Source of the DNA: Streptomyces camelliae
GTDB taxonomy: Bacteria; Actinomycetota; Actinomycetes; Streptomycetales; Streptomycetaceae
Direction of reading: 5' to 3'
Assembly (NCBI RefSeq): GCF_027625935.1
Contig: NZ_CP115300.1
Location: forward strand, 5,580,001-5,644,000
Length of the DNA stretch: 64,000 nt
Part shown: piece after piece, positions 54,079 through 62,027 of the stretch
How positions within the stretch are numbered: position 1 is the first letter of the stretch
Layout of the letters: every line of letters begins with the position of its first letter
Position numbers and translations under genes: made by a program
The notes under the pieces: model-generated
The model's input: only the letters and a program-made list of their open reading frames with translations
Databases searched by the model: none
Told to the model about the DNA's origin: nothing

Positions 54079-54744
54079 TTACATCCCTGGTGACATGAGC
54101 CCCGGAACCAGCGAGGGCTCGACGACGATCACGAGTCCGAGCCCGACGATCGCCAGTGCCAGCGGAACGTCGACCACGCTCCTCGCGGGCAGCAGCTTCT
54201 GGGCGGAGACGAGGACGGCGACCACCGACATCCACACCAGGCTCATCACGCCCAGCGCCAGCAGCATCGCCATCAGTCCGATGGTCGAGCCGGTGCAGTA
54301 CAGCCCGAAGACGATCCCGGAACCGGTGTCCTCGCGGCAGCGCGAGCGGAAGTACCGCTTGACCGGCGTGAGTTCGTAGACGCCCGCAGCGATCACCACC
54401 GCGCCGGCGACCGGCGATCCGTGCGGCCGGTCCAGCGCGTACGCCACGACACCCGCCAGCGCCCAGACGGCCAGGTAGCCTCCGGCGAAGGGCAGCGCGG
54501 CGCGCAATCCGCCGGTCGCGCGGACGTGCCGGGCGACGGCCGGAGCCGCGCCCGGCAGCATCATCGCCGCCATCATCGTCGTCCACGTCGCGGCGAAGAA
54601 CCTCGATGGGCCGGGGCTGGTCGCCGTCCCCATGTCCACGCCGTGCATCAGCCCGGCCGCGGCTGCCCAGCATGCCGCGGCGAGCCCGAGCGTCACCCCC
54701 AGCGCGATCGCCGGCCCGGCCGGCCGGCGGAGTTCCGCGTTCAC
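54079..54744 (-). CDS. DUF2182 integral membrane protein
   Basis: 221 residues from a GTG (GGGAGA eight bases upstream). Six or seven hydrophobic segments; the family signature is WTTMMAAMMLPGAAP, and a second block reads ELTPVKRYFRSRCRE. DUF2182 proteins are proposed metal-binding membrane proteins of unknown function; Cys and Met residues (SRCRED) are consistent with this. Lies between ArsR and DUF899 genes in one operon. Confidence 0.82.
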   Translation of the reverse strand: MNAELRRPAGPAIALGVTLGLAAACWAAAAGLMHGVDMGTATSPGPSRFFAATWTTMMAAMMLPGAAPAVARHVRATGGLRAALPFAGGYLAVWALAGVVAYALDRPHGSPVAGAVVIAAGVYELTPVKRYFRSRCREDTGSGIVFGLYCTGSTIGLMAMLLALGVMSLVWMSVVAVLVSAQKLLPARSVVDVPLALAIVGLGLVIVVEPSLVPGLMSPGM

Positions 54745-54788
54745 TGTCGGTTCTCCCTACGCGGTGGGCGCGGCCGCGCCGGATCCCG

Positions 54789-55139
54789 TCACGTGGATCC
54801 GCGTGCCTGCCCGTCGAGGTGGTCTTTCAGCGCGTCGAGCGGGCTGTCCCAGTCACGCGCCAGCGCGGCCAGGAACTGCTGGGCTATTCGCATCGGCGCG
54901 GACCTCAGCCGGTACCGCACCCGGCGTCGTTCACCCGGTTCGGCCGTGACCAGGCCGGCCTCGGCCAGCAGGGCCAGGTGTTTGGCGATCGCCTGCCGGG
55001 TGATCGGCAGCCGGCCGGCCAGGTCCGTGGCCGTGGCCGGGCCGCCCGAAGCGAGCGCGGCCAGGATGGCGCGCCGGCTCGGGTCGGCCAGGGCGGCGAA
55101 GACCTGCTCGGCGATCGCCTCGATGTCAGGCTGCGACAT
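54789..55139 (-). CDS. ArsR-family transcriptional regulator
   Basis: 116 residues. Winged helix (ADPSRRAILAAL ... ITRQAIAKHLALLAEAGLV); no metal-binding Cys, so it belongs to the AHSA1-associated non-metal ArsR group. It starts inside the 3' end of the SRPBCC gene (14-bp overlap) and likely autorepresses the operon through the two palindromes at 55582-55622. Confidence 0.9.
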   Translation of the reverse strand: MSQPDIEAIAEQVFAALADPSRRAILAALASGGPATATDLAGRLPITRQAIAKHLALLAEAGLVTAEPGERRRVRYRLRSAPMRIAQQFLAALARDWDSPLDALKDHLDGQARGST

Positions 55140-55560
55140 CGAGGTGGTCGACCAGCTCGCCCAGTTCGCGCGCCCAGCCCTCGGTGTGGTCGTCGTACTC
55201 CTTGCGGCGGGTGTCGTCCGGCAGCTGGGCGAAGCCGGTCTCGACCACCGTCAGCCGGGTGCCGGAGGCGACCGGTTCGAGGGTGAACTCCACGTAGGTG
55301 CGGCGCGGGTCGTCCTCGGGCAGTCCGGGCACGCGCCACGTGTAGCCGAACACCGTCGGCTCCTCCACCCGCTCCACCCGCATGTCGGCGAAGTGCCCGC
55401 CGTCCCACTTCATCCAGGCCGAACCGCCCGGGCGCAGATCGATCTCGGCCTGCTGGCCGAACCAGGCGCTCAGTCCCTCGGCCGTGGTGAGCGCCGCCCA
55501 CACCGTGGCCGGGGGGTGCGCGATCTCGACGGTCCGCTCGATGCGATCAGGGAATGCCAT
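55126..55560 (-). CDS. SRPBCC/AHSA1-domain protein
   Basis: 144 residues from the ATG at 55560 (GGAGGC upstream; a longer in-frame start would include that site). IERTVEIAHPPATVWAAL, the AWF and GHFADMRV blocks and the terminal helix GWARELGELVDHL are typical of the AHSA1 ligand-binding fold. The ligand is unknown. First gene of the operon; ArsR/AHSA1 pairs are common in actinobacteria. Confidence 0.88.
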   Translation of the reverse strand: MAFPDRIERTVEIAHPPATVWAALTTAEGLSAWFGQQAEIDLRPGGSAWMKWDGGHFADMRVERVEEPTVFGYTWRVPGLPEDDPRRTYVEFTLEPVASGTRLTVVETGFAQLPDDTRRKEYDDHTEGWARELGELVDHLDVAA

Positions 55561-55581
55561 GACTGCCTCCATAGAGTTATA

Positions 55582-55622
55582 GCAACCATCTGATTGCGAC
55601 ATTATGGCAACCGATCGGTTGC
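55582..55622. promoter_or_regulatory. Twin ArsR-type operators of the SRPBCC-ArsR operon
   Basis: GCAACCGATCGGTTGC (55607-55622) is a perfect 16-bp palindrome. GCAACCATCTGATTGC (55582-55597) is a close imperfect copy 25 bp away, within 22-62 bp of the SRPBCC ATG. Identical arms GCAACC...TTGC and their spacing point to cooperative binding by one dimeric regulator, most simply the encoded ArsR. Confidence 0.75.
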
Positions 55623-55630
55623 GTCAAGTC

Positions 55631-55770
55631 TGCTCGGCTCGGTGCCGGCCAAGGCTGCGTCGGCGTGATCGAGGCAGGTCGCAGTCCCTTGAGTGCCGAC
55701 CGCGTCCGCTCTCCGGCACGCGCCTACGATTGCGGAGACGTGTCCCTGGCGGACGCTGTCGTCGCGATGA
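55631..55770 (+). pseudogene. Degenerate fragment of an XRE/DUF5753 gene
   Basis: About 140 bp matches 52271-52411 of the intact XRE gene. The translated segment includes ARLGAGQG, GVIEAGRSPLSADRVRS and ARAYDCGD, against ARLGVNQG, SMIETGRSPLSADRVRS and ARAYDCSD. The first helices and the DUF5753 domain are missing. It begins nine bases beyond the ArsR palindrome and its end coincides with the ATG of the next gene. Confidence 0.75.
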
Positions 55771-56198
55771 CTCAACTCCAGAAGGCCAACACCTCGGCCT
55801 CGGCCTGCGTCCTCGACACCACGATCGAGGACTGGCGGCGCATGTTCGACGGGCTGCGTGTGGTCCCGGGGAACCATGTCCTTACCTGGACGCTCTCCAG
55901 CACCACGGAGAGCGGCGTCTTGGACGCCTCTGTCGTATGGTCCCGACTTGAGCAGGACCCGGAGGAATCGGCGAGCCTGGCCATCGACGTCGACGGGGTG
56001 TGGTTCACCTGCTATTTCTTCGATGTCGAAGAGATCGAGTTCACGTTCGATCCGTCTGGCGTGGCTGACAAGGCGACCTTCGCTCCGGTTCGCGCCTTCG
56101 TGACCTGGCTCGGAACCGTGACGGGCAGGGAAGTCATCGTGACGATGGAAGGCACCGATCACGCTGCCATGCCTGCCCTCATCCGGTGGCGGCCGTGA
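55767..56198 (+). CDS. Hypothetical protein fused in frame to XRE fragment
   Basis: 143 residues from the ATG at 55767; the frame is open upstream through the XRE remnant to a GTG at 55665, which would give 177 residues. The sequence is acidic with Trp/Phe-rich segments (TTIEDWRRMFDGL, DGVWFTCYFFDVEEIEFTFD), and I do not recognise the family. Its composition resembles immunity-type small proteins, but that is only an impression. A second unknown gene follows 56 bp downstream. Confidence 0.55.
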   Translation: MTQLQKANTSASACVLDTTIEDWRRMFDGLRVVPGNHVLTWTLSSTTESGVLDASVVWSRLEQDPEESASLAIDVDGVWFTCYFFDVEEIEFTFDPSGVADKATFAPVRAFVTWLGTVTGREVIVTMEGTDHAAMPALIRWRP

Positions 56199-56254
56199 AG
56201 CTTCCAAACCTTGAAAAGAGGATGACGTGAACCGATAGGAAAGGGCCACACCCC

Positions 56255-56692
56255 GTGATCACTGTGCAGTTCACCGTGCGGCCCGGCCAGGGCGATGCCA
56301 GCGGTTTCGATCTGGGGGACATGGCCGTCACCGGGGGCCTCGGCACGGCCGACTCGGCCGGCCACGTTCCCGATCAGGGCATGATGATCTACCTTTCGGT
56401 CGTCCAGTTGCTGGACAGCCTGGGTGCCTTTCTCCAGGGCAACGCCCGTGTGCTGAGCTTCACCGGTGCCGACACCTCCTTCGGTCTTGTCGTGCGACGG
56501 ACCAAAGACGGCCTGTCGGTCGCTGGCAGGAGCGGCGTCGTCGCACGGACGACGGCGCCGGAGCTCGCCTCAGCCGTGCTACGCGCGGCAGAAGACCTGG
56601 GTCCCGCCCTCCCCCCGGAAGACCCGGTCGCATCCGACTGGGAAGCTGCCCTCGCCGCATTCCGTCCCCTCGTACCGAGCAGGAAGGGGTGA
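56255..56692 (+). CDS. Hypothetical protein
   Basis: 145 residues from a GTG (AAAGGG upstream). No signal peptide or membrane helix. DQGMMIYLSVVQLLDSLG and FTGADTSFGLVV suggest a mixed alpha/beta fold. Family not recognised. Same strand as the gene 56 bp upstream, possibly an operon. Confidence 0.55.
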   Translation: MITVQFTVRPGQGDASGFDLGDMAVTGGLGTADSAGHVPDQGMMIYLSVVQLLDSLGAFLQGNARVLSFTGADTSFGLVVRRTKDGLSVAGRSGVVARTTAPELASAVLRAAEDLGPALPPEDPVASDWEAALAAFRPLVPSRKG

Positions 56693-56906
56693 GTGCCGGC
56701 AATCGACACCTCGCCGCCGGGACGCACGGGCCGTCCCCGCTGATCGATATCGCCTTCGCCGCGACCTGAAATCGCCCTTCATGTACCGGGTGAGCGCCGC
56801 CTTCCGGGCGAGCTTGACGCCGAACTCGACGCGTTCAAGGAACGGCCACTGGGTCACACCGTCTTCCCGCCAAGCCGTTCTGGACGAAGTTCGCCTGCCT
56901 CACCGC
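56693..56906. other. Gene-poor stretch between unknown genes
   Basis: 214 bp between the hypothetical gene and the Cys-domain gene. No convincing complete gene. One + strand frame reads GELDAELDAFKERPLGHTVF near 56800-56855, reminiscent of IS256-type transposases, and then ends; too short to call. Confidence 0.4.
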
Positions 56907-57416
56907 TCAGGAGTAGGTCCAGCGCCACCTGCTCCCGCTGAGGGCGCACGTGATGCTCGTGCCGGAGGCGTCCGTCGTCGTCGCTCCGTGGTCGCTGTTG
57001 CGGCAGAACTCGCCGGCGGAGTAGCAGTTCCCCGCGTTGGAGACGATGGAGCAGGTGCCGGATGCGCTCTGGCTGCCAGTGTCGCCTGAGCTGCCGTCAC
57101 CGGAACCGGAGCTGTTGTCGGTCGACGCCTGGGCGGTGACCGTCACCGTCGCCTTGACCGTCTTCGTCACGGTCGGTCCAGGTACGGGCTTCGCGGTGGC
57201 CGTCGCCGTGGCGGTGGCGGTGACGGTCGCGGTCGGCCGGGGTTGGCTGGCCGCTGTTTTCACGCTGTTGCCGTCGCTGTGCTGACCGCCGGCGCCCGCG
57301 CCGATTCCCAGGAAGAAGGCGAAGCCGATCACGGGCAGTACGTAGCGCTTCCGGGCCCACTTGGGAGCCGGGCGGACCGGTGGGGTGGGTGGCGGCGGCA
57401 TGTATGGGCTGGTCAT
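56907..57416 (-). CDS. Membrane-anchored protein with C-terminal four-Cys motif
   Basis: 169 residues. A Pro-rich N-terminus (MTSPYMPPPPTPPVRPAPKW), one membrane helix (about 27-46), a Thr/Ala/Val-rich external linker (~50-110), and a C-terminal Cys module: GTCSIVSNAGNCYSAGEFC then ITCALSGSRWRWTYS. The Y-x-AG-x-FC and GS-x-W motifs recur at the C-termini of many actinobacterial exported proteins. Function unknown; probably displayed outside the membrane. Confidence 0.7.
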   Translation of the reverse strand: MTSPYMPPPPTPPVRPAPKWARKRYVLPVIGFAFFLGIGAGAGGQHSDGNSVKTAASQPRPTATVTATATATATAKPVPGPTVTKTVKATVTVTAQASTDNSSGSGDGSSGDTGSQSASGTCSIVSNAGNCYSAGEFCRNSDHGATTTDASGTSITCALSGSRWRWTYS

Positions 57417-57510
57417 TCGTCCCCCCTGGGAAGTTTCAGGAGCGACGACGGTAGTCCTGCGGCGCCAGATCTGTGGGGAGTGCGGAGGAGAGGTGATGGA
57501 TTCGTGATGA

Positions 57511-58251
57511 TCACGGGCTGACGTGATCGGCGACTTCGCGGAACTCGTCCTCGGTCAGCTGCCGGTCCGCTGCCTGGACACTGATGGTGTATCCGGCGGC
57601 GTACCAGGTCAGAGACCATCCACCCGGCGGGGTTCCCGGTCTGTGGGTGAGCCGTCCGGTGGTCTGGGTGATGCTCAAGGAGCCTGTGCCCCCTCCCTGC
57701 CCCGGGTTCCGGAGGTAGGTGACCGTCCATGAGGGCGTTCGGGTGCGCCGGTACGGGGGTGTCGTGATGTCGCCCGGTCCGAGAGGTCTGTCGGACGGTG
57801 TGTAGCCCTTGGGGAGGTAGCGGGGGTGGGCGAGGTGGGTGGCCTCGAAGGGGCTGATGGTGTCGTGGGAGACGGCGTCGGAGAGCGTCCTGGCGCCGAG
57901 CGGTCGGTCCAGGGTCGTGGTGAGCAGCCGCTGGCCGCCTTCTCCTCCGCTGCCGACGCATACGGCGTTCTCGGGCAGCCCGGCGTGCCGCTGGTGCGCC
58001 AGCTCCAGTGAGACCGTCCGGGCGGATTCGTGTGCCACCAGACGAGGCTCGTCCTCGCAGCCGGTCCAGATCACCGGGGTGGTCAGAGTGCGTCCGTCGG
58101 CGCTGATCAGCACATCGCCCGGTACGGACGTGTCGTAGGTGTGCGAGCGATCCCGCAGTGCCCAACCGGCCACGACCGTGATCAGGCAGGCCGATGCCAC
58201 CGCGGCCCATGCCGTGCGGGGGCGCAGGCGCCGTCGGCCGTTGTGGGACAT
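57511..58251 (-). CDS. Membrane-anchored extracellular protein of unknown function
   Basis: 246 residues from the ATG at 58251 (GAGGAG seven bases upstream). One N-terminal helix (about residues 13-31) with basic flank, and the rest outside. The body contains two Cys (GCEDEP and VCVGSG), TSVPGDVLISADGRTLTTP and a beta-rich C-terminus (WSLTWYAAGYTISVQAADRQL). No family recognised. Between the Cys-module protein and the protease gene on the same strand. Confidence 0.6.
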   Translation of the reverse strand: MSHNGRRRLRPRTAWAAVASACLITVVAGWALRDRSHTYDTSVPGDVLISADGRTLTTPVIWTGCEDEPRLVAHESARTVSLELAHQRHAGLPENAVCVGSGGEGGQRLLTTTLDRPLGARTLSDAVSHDTISPFEATHLAHPRYLPKGYTPSDRPLGPGDITTPPYRRTRTPSWTVTYLRNPGQGGGTGSLSITQTTGRLTHRPGTPPGGWSLTWYAAGYTISVQAADRQLTEDEFREVADHVSP

Positions 58252-58322
58252 GGTCACGCTCCTCTGTATGTGTGGTGGGCCGCCGGTCCGGCCCGGCGGC
58301 CCACCGGTCGTTCAGCCGGCGG

Positions 58323-59729
58323 TCACTGGGTCACCAGGGTCCAGTGCATGTCCTGCAGGGTCTGGAAGATCGGTACGAAGTACACACCCTGGACGCACCA
58401 CGGCGTGCGCACGCCGCTGTCGAGGACGTACTCGGACGACGGGCAGGTGACCGTGCGGTCGAGGGCTGTGATCATGCCGCGTGCCTCGTCGGAGGTGTAG
58501 TTGTTCACGCCGGCGAAGACCGGTCCGCCGCTGTCGCCGTTCGCCGCCGCGATGTGGTCCTTCGTACGGGACGTGGAATAGGCGAGGTCGGTGTCCGGCC
58601 GGTAGACGCCGTTCGCTCCGGTGACCCCGATGTCCGTCGCGGAGATCTGCACGCCGCAGTGCACACCCGAGTTGGCGCCGTCGGTGCAGACGTAGTCGCC
58701 CACGTTGTTGTGGCCCCAGCCGGAGACGGGCTTGGAGTACCCGTCGGTCTCGTTCGCCGGACCGTCGTACAGACGCCCGGCGGACTGTCCGGACGGCAGG
58801 CTGATGCCCAGGGCGTCGTCCGACGCGAGCCGCTGGGCGGTGTCGGTGGTGCCGATGAGTCTGTTGCCCCAGTAGGTGTGCCACACACCGCCGCTGCCGT
58901 CGCAGTGGTAGGCCGCGCTGAGCTCGTACCGCCCGGTGGAGGTCTTGACGCTGAACGCACTGGAGCAGACGCCCCCGCCGGGGTTGCGCAGGGCCGCCCC
59001 GCCGTGCCACGGGGTGTCGTCCTCCTGCCGGGAGGAGAGGTCCACGCTCAGCGGCTGGTAGGCCACGGTGGTACGGACTCCGGTCAGGCGGTCGGTGGCG
59101 GCCTTGACCTCGCTCGACCTGTCCTGGCGAGCGGCCGACGCCAGCGGGTCCATCCGGTCGCTCTTGCCCACGCCCCGGTCTTCGTCGTAGCCGATCCGCA
59201 GTCCGCTTCCGTCGACCGCGGGGGCGATGCTGGTGATGCGGAGGGGGGTCGACGTGCCGGAGACGCGCAGATCCGCGGGCTTTCCGCCGTGAAGAAGCCT
59301 GTTCCGGGCCGCGTGCAGATCGGCCTTGGAGTAGCGGGCCGGAAGCACCGAGGCGTGCACGCCCTCGGGCAGGTGGGCGAGGATGCGCCGTACCCGCTGC
59401 GGCGGGTCGCCCTTCCAGTGCAGACGCAGGCTGTTGTGGAGGGAGTCGACTTCGATGTCGGTGAAGCCGGGGATCCTGGCGCGGTCCGATTCGGAGAGCC
59501 CCTCGGTGATGCGGCCGGCGATCTTGTCGAGGGTTTCCTGGTTCTTCTCGATCGTCTGACCGCCCGAGCCCGAGCCCGAGCCCGCGGCCGTTGCCGTTGC
59601 CGGGGCGGTGAGCGCCGATCGCGTCGACGCACCCGCGGAAGGCGACGCGATGAAGGGAAGGGACAGGGCCAGCGCCGCGACGGGGAGGGCTATGACCGCC
59701 CGTCTGCGGCCTCTGCCGGATTTCTTCAC
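58323..59729 (-). CDS. Secreted trypsin-like serine protease (S1 fold) with propeptide
   Basis: 468 residues. Signal peptide with cleavage near SAGA-ST (about residue 34). Residues ~35-240 form a propeptide-like region with a Gly/Ser tract. The protease domain follows from ~245: SAAYHCDG (His275), DDALGIS (Asp304 or 305) and NGDSGGPV (Ser400), with Cys pairs at 255/276 and 348/358. It should cleave proteins outside the cell. The His context AYHC is less usual than AAHC/AGHC. It is near sigU, whose S. coelicolor regulon is rich in secreted proteins, but no sigU promoter was identified here. Confidence 0.82.
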   Translation of the reverse strand: MKKSGRGRRRAVIALPVAALALSLPFIASPSAGASTRSALTAPATATAAGSGSGSGGQTIEKNQETLDKIAGRITEGLSESDRARIPGFTDIEVDSLHNSLRLHWKGDPPQRVRRILAHLPEGVHASVLPARYSKADLHAARNRLLHGGKPADLRVSGTSTPLRITSIAPAVDGSGLRIGYDEDRGVGKSDRMDPLASAARQDRSSEVKAATDRLTGVRTTVAYQPLSVDLSSRQEDDTPWHGGAALRNPGGGVCSSAFSVKTSTGRYELSAAYHCDGSGGVWHTYWGNRLIGTTDTAQRLASDDALGISLPSGQSAGRLYDGPANETDGYSKPVSGWGHNNVGDYVCTDGANSGVHCGVQISATDIGVTGANGVYRPDTDLAYSTSRTKDHIAAANGDSGGPVFAGVNNYTSDEARGMITALDRTVTCPSSEYVLDSGVRTPWCVQGVYFVPIFQTLQDMHWTLVTQ

Positions 59730-59818
59730 AGGGCCTCATTTCCTCAGTTGTCTCCCCCGAAGCGGGGGTCCGTCGTAAATGACGTGCGCACGGGCACTGC
59801 CGTTGGCACGCTGCCCCG

Positions 59819-60562
59819 GTGAATCGCGAACAGATCTCCCGCATCGCTCATGCCGAACACCCCGTCAAGTCCCCGCTCGACGACGACTCCGTGCGCCGGC
59901 TGCTGGAACGAGGCCTGCCGAAGGGGACCGAGCGGGTGCTCGACCTCGGCTGCGGCCAAGGGGAATGGCTCCTGCGTGCGCTGGCCACGCGGCCGGACGT
60001 GCACGCCGAGGGGGTGGACCTCTCCGAGGACGCCCTGGCCCAGGCGGACGCGGCGGCGCGCGAGCTCGGGGTGCGGGACCGTCTCGTCCTGCACCACCAG
60101 AAGGCCGAGGAGTTCGTGTCCGCGGAGCCGTTCGACGTGGTCCTCAGCTTCGGGGCCGCGCATGCCTTCGGCGGCCTGCTGCCCACCCTCGCCGCGGCCC
60201 GCGAGCACCTTGCTCCGGGTGGCCGTGTCCTCGTCGGGGACGGCTTCTGGGAGCGTCCGCCGTCACCGGAGGCCGTCGAGATGCTCGGGGACTTCACCGA
60301 CCTGGCGGACACCGTGGACCGGGTCGTCGCCGACGGATGGATCCCGGTCGACGGGCACGTCAGCACGCGCCGGGAGCTGGACGACTACGAATGGGCCTGC
60401 TGGGGCTCGCTCGCCGCCTGGGCCCTGGACCACCCCGACGATCCGGACAGCGCGGAGGTGCTGGAGACGGCCCACGCCCGCCGTACCGAATGGCTGCGCG
60501 GCTACCGGGACAGCTGGGGGTTCGTCTCCCTGGTCCTGCGCCGGACACCTGGTGCCGACTGA
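59819..60562 (+). CDS. Class I SAM-dependent methyltransferase
   Basis: 247 residues from a GTG. Motif I VLDLGCGQGEWLLR binds S-adenosylmethionine, then VDLSEDALAQA (acidic end of beta-2) and PFDVVLSFGAAHAFGG (motif IV region). Small-molecule type, substrate unknown. Divergent from the protease gene across 89 bp. Confidence 0.85.
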   Translation: MNREQISRIAHAEHPVKSPLDDDSVRRLLERGLPKGTERVLDLGCGQGEWLLRALATRPDVHAEGVDLSEDALAQADAAARELGVRDRLVLHHQKAEEFVSAEPFDVVLSFGAAHAFGGLLPTLAAAREHLAPGGRVLVGDGFWERPPSPEAVEMLGDFTDLADTVDRVVADGWIPVDGHVSTRRELDDYEWACWGSLAAWALDHPDDPDSAEVLETAHARRTEWLRGYRDSWGFVSLVLRRTPGAD

Positions 60563-60647
60563 GGGCTTCCGGCGCGGCGTCCGGGCGGGCACTGTGAGGA
60601 GGAGAGCCCACGGTTCCTGCGGTTCCTGCCTAGGCGGTGACAGGCAC

Positions 60648-61211
60648 ATGGCATTCGACGCCGGACGGATCTGTCTCGATCTCCTCGCCACCTCGCATCC
60701 GGGCGAACGGCTGGACGGCGTCGGGGCGTTGGGTGCGTGGATCGGGGGCGTGGGCCTGGTGCCGAGCGGTACGTCGCTCGCTCACGCCGAGGGGTCCTGG
60801 GTGGTCCGGTTCCAGGAACTCCGGGGGCTCGTCCGGCTGTTGGTGCTGCCCAGCGGCACAACCCCGGACACCGGCTCGTACGACCGGGCACTCGCCCGCG
60901 TCAACGGCCTCGCCCGTTCCGCGCCCCCGGCTCCCCGTGCCGTACGCGGTGCGGACGGCCGGCTCGCCAGGGAGCTGGCCGACCCGCCCTCCTGCTCCGC
61001 GCTCCTCGCCCTCGTCGCCCGGGACGCCGTCGAGCTGCTCACCGATCCCGTCGCGCGGGCCGCCGTACGGGAGTGTGAAGGGGACAACTGTCCGCTGGTG
61101 TACCTGGATACGTCCCGGGGGCGGCGCAGGCGCTGGTGCTCCAGTGAGGTCTGCGGGAACCGGGAGCGGGTGGCCCGGCACCGGCGGCGGGCCGCCCTGA
61201 CGCGGGCGTGA
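60648..61211 (+). CDS. CGNR zinc-finger (ABATE domain) protein
   Basis: 187 residues from the ATG at 60648. N-terminal ABATE-like domain (DLLATSHPGERLDGV) and C-terminal CGNR zinc finger: CEGDNCPLVYLDTSR then RRWCSSEVCGNRERVARHRRR, four Cys and a basic tail. These are probable transcriptional regulators or RNA/DNA-binding proteins; role unknown. Lies 85 bp after the methyltransferase gene on the same strand. Confidence 0.87.
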   Translation: MAFDAGRICLDLLATSHPGERLDGVGALGAWIGGVGLVPSGTSLAHAEGSWVVRFQELRGLVRLLVLPSGTTPDTGSYDRALARVNGLARSAPPAPRAVRGADGRLARELADPPSCSALLALVARDAVELLTDPVARAAVRECEGDNCPLVYLDTSRGRRRRWCSSEVCGNRERVARHRRRAALTRA

Positions 61212-61445
61212 TGTGCGTAACACCGGGTTTCCCGGCCGCCCTGCGCGGGCAGCCCGGGCGTCCCGAAGCCGCCCCCTCCGATGTGTCGGAAATGCAAAGA
61301 TCATGCGGTGGGAATGTGTGCTCATGTCCCGCTCGGCCCGTCGTCCTCAAGAAAAACGCCAACTCCGTTTGAACACGTCGGCCCCCACTTCCGTACGGGT
61401 GGGCGAGCGACCGACTGGGGGAACCCCCGGACACCGGAGGTGGGC

Positions 61446-62027
61446 GTGCGCAAGGATGCGGCCGTGGCCAATGAACGTGGATCGAGGGCCCGACATCGCA
61501 TGTCCTCATCACAGCCCTCGGAACCAGATGAGGAGCTGATGCGTGCGCTGTATCGAGAGCACGCCGGACCTCTGCTCGCGTATGTCCTGCGGCTGGTCGC
61601 CGGTGACCGGCAGCGCGCCGAGGACGTCGTACAGGAAACGCTCATCCGTGCCTGGAAGAACGCCGGTCAGCTCAATCGGGCGACCGGTTCGGTACGCCCC
61701 TGGCTGGTGACGGTCGCGCGCCGCATCGTCATCGACGGCCACCGCAGCCGGCAGGCCCGGCCGCAGGAGGTCGATCCGTCGCCGCTGGAGGTCATCCCCG
61801 CGGAGGACGAGATCGACAAGGCGCTGTGGCTGATGACGCTGTCGGACGCGCTCGACGACCTGACCCCGGCCCACCGGGAGGTCCTCGTCGAGACGTACTT
61901 CAAGGGGCGTACGGTCAATGAGGCGGCCGAGACGCTGGGCATTCCCAGCGGCACGGTGCGCTCTCGGGTGTTCTACGCCCTGCGATCGATGAAGCTGGCA
62001 CTGGAGGAGCGGGGGGTGACGGCGTGA
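61446..62027 (+). CDS. sigU: ECF RNA polymerase sigma factor SigU
   Basis: 193 residues from a GTG at 61446, chosen for the GGAGGTG five bases upstream; an ATG at 61500 is weaker. Region 2 (~30-100: LMRALYREHAGPLLAYVLRL ... QRAEDVVQETLIRAW) and region 4 (~135-188: LTPAHREVLVETYFKGRTVNEAAETLG then SGTVRSRVFYALR) are intact. Translationally coupled to the anti-sigma gene (TGATG). Position and partner match sigU/rsuA of S. coelicolor, where sigma-U is autoregulated, controls many secreted proteins and blocks aerial growth when unrestrained. Upstream 234 bp holds no gene and should carry the autoregulated promoter. Confidence 0.85.
   Translation: MRKDAAVANERGSRARHRMSSSQPSEPDEELMRALYREHAGPLLAYVLRLVAGDRQRAEDVVQETLIRAWKNAGQLNRATGSVRPWLVTVARRIVIDGHRSRQARPQEVDPSPLEVIPAEDEIDKALWLMTLSDALDDLTPAHREVLVETYFKGRTVNEAAETLGIPSGTVRSRVFYALRSMKLALEERGVTA

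Noticed and set aside
58312..59844. A 510-codon alternative minus-strand frame over the protease gene
   Set aside because: Arg-rich shadow in another frame; the protease frame carries the signal peptide and all catalytic motifs.
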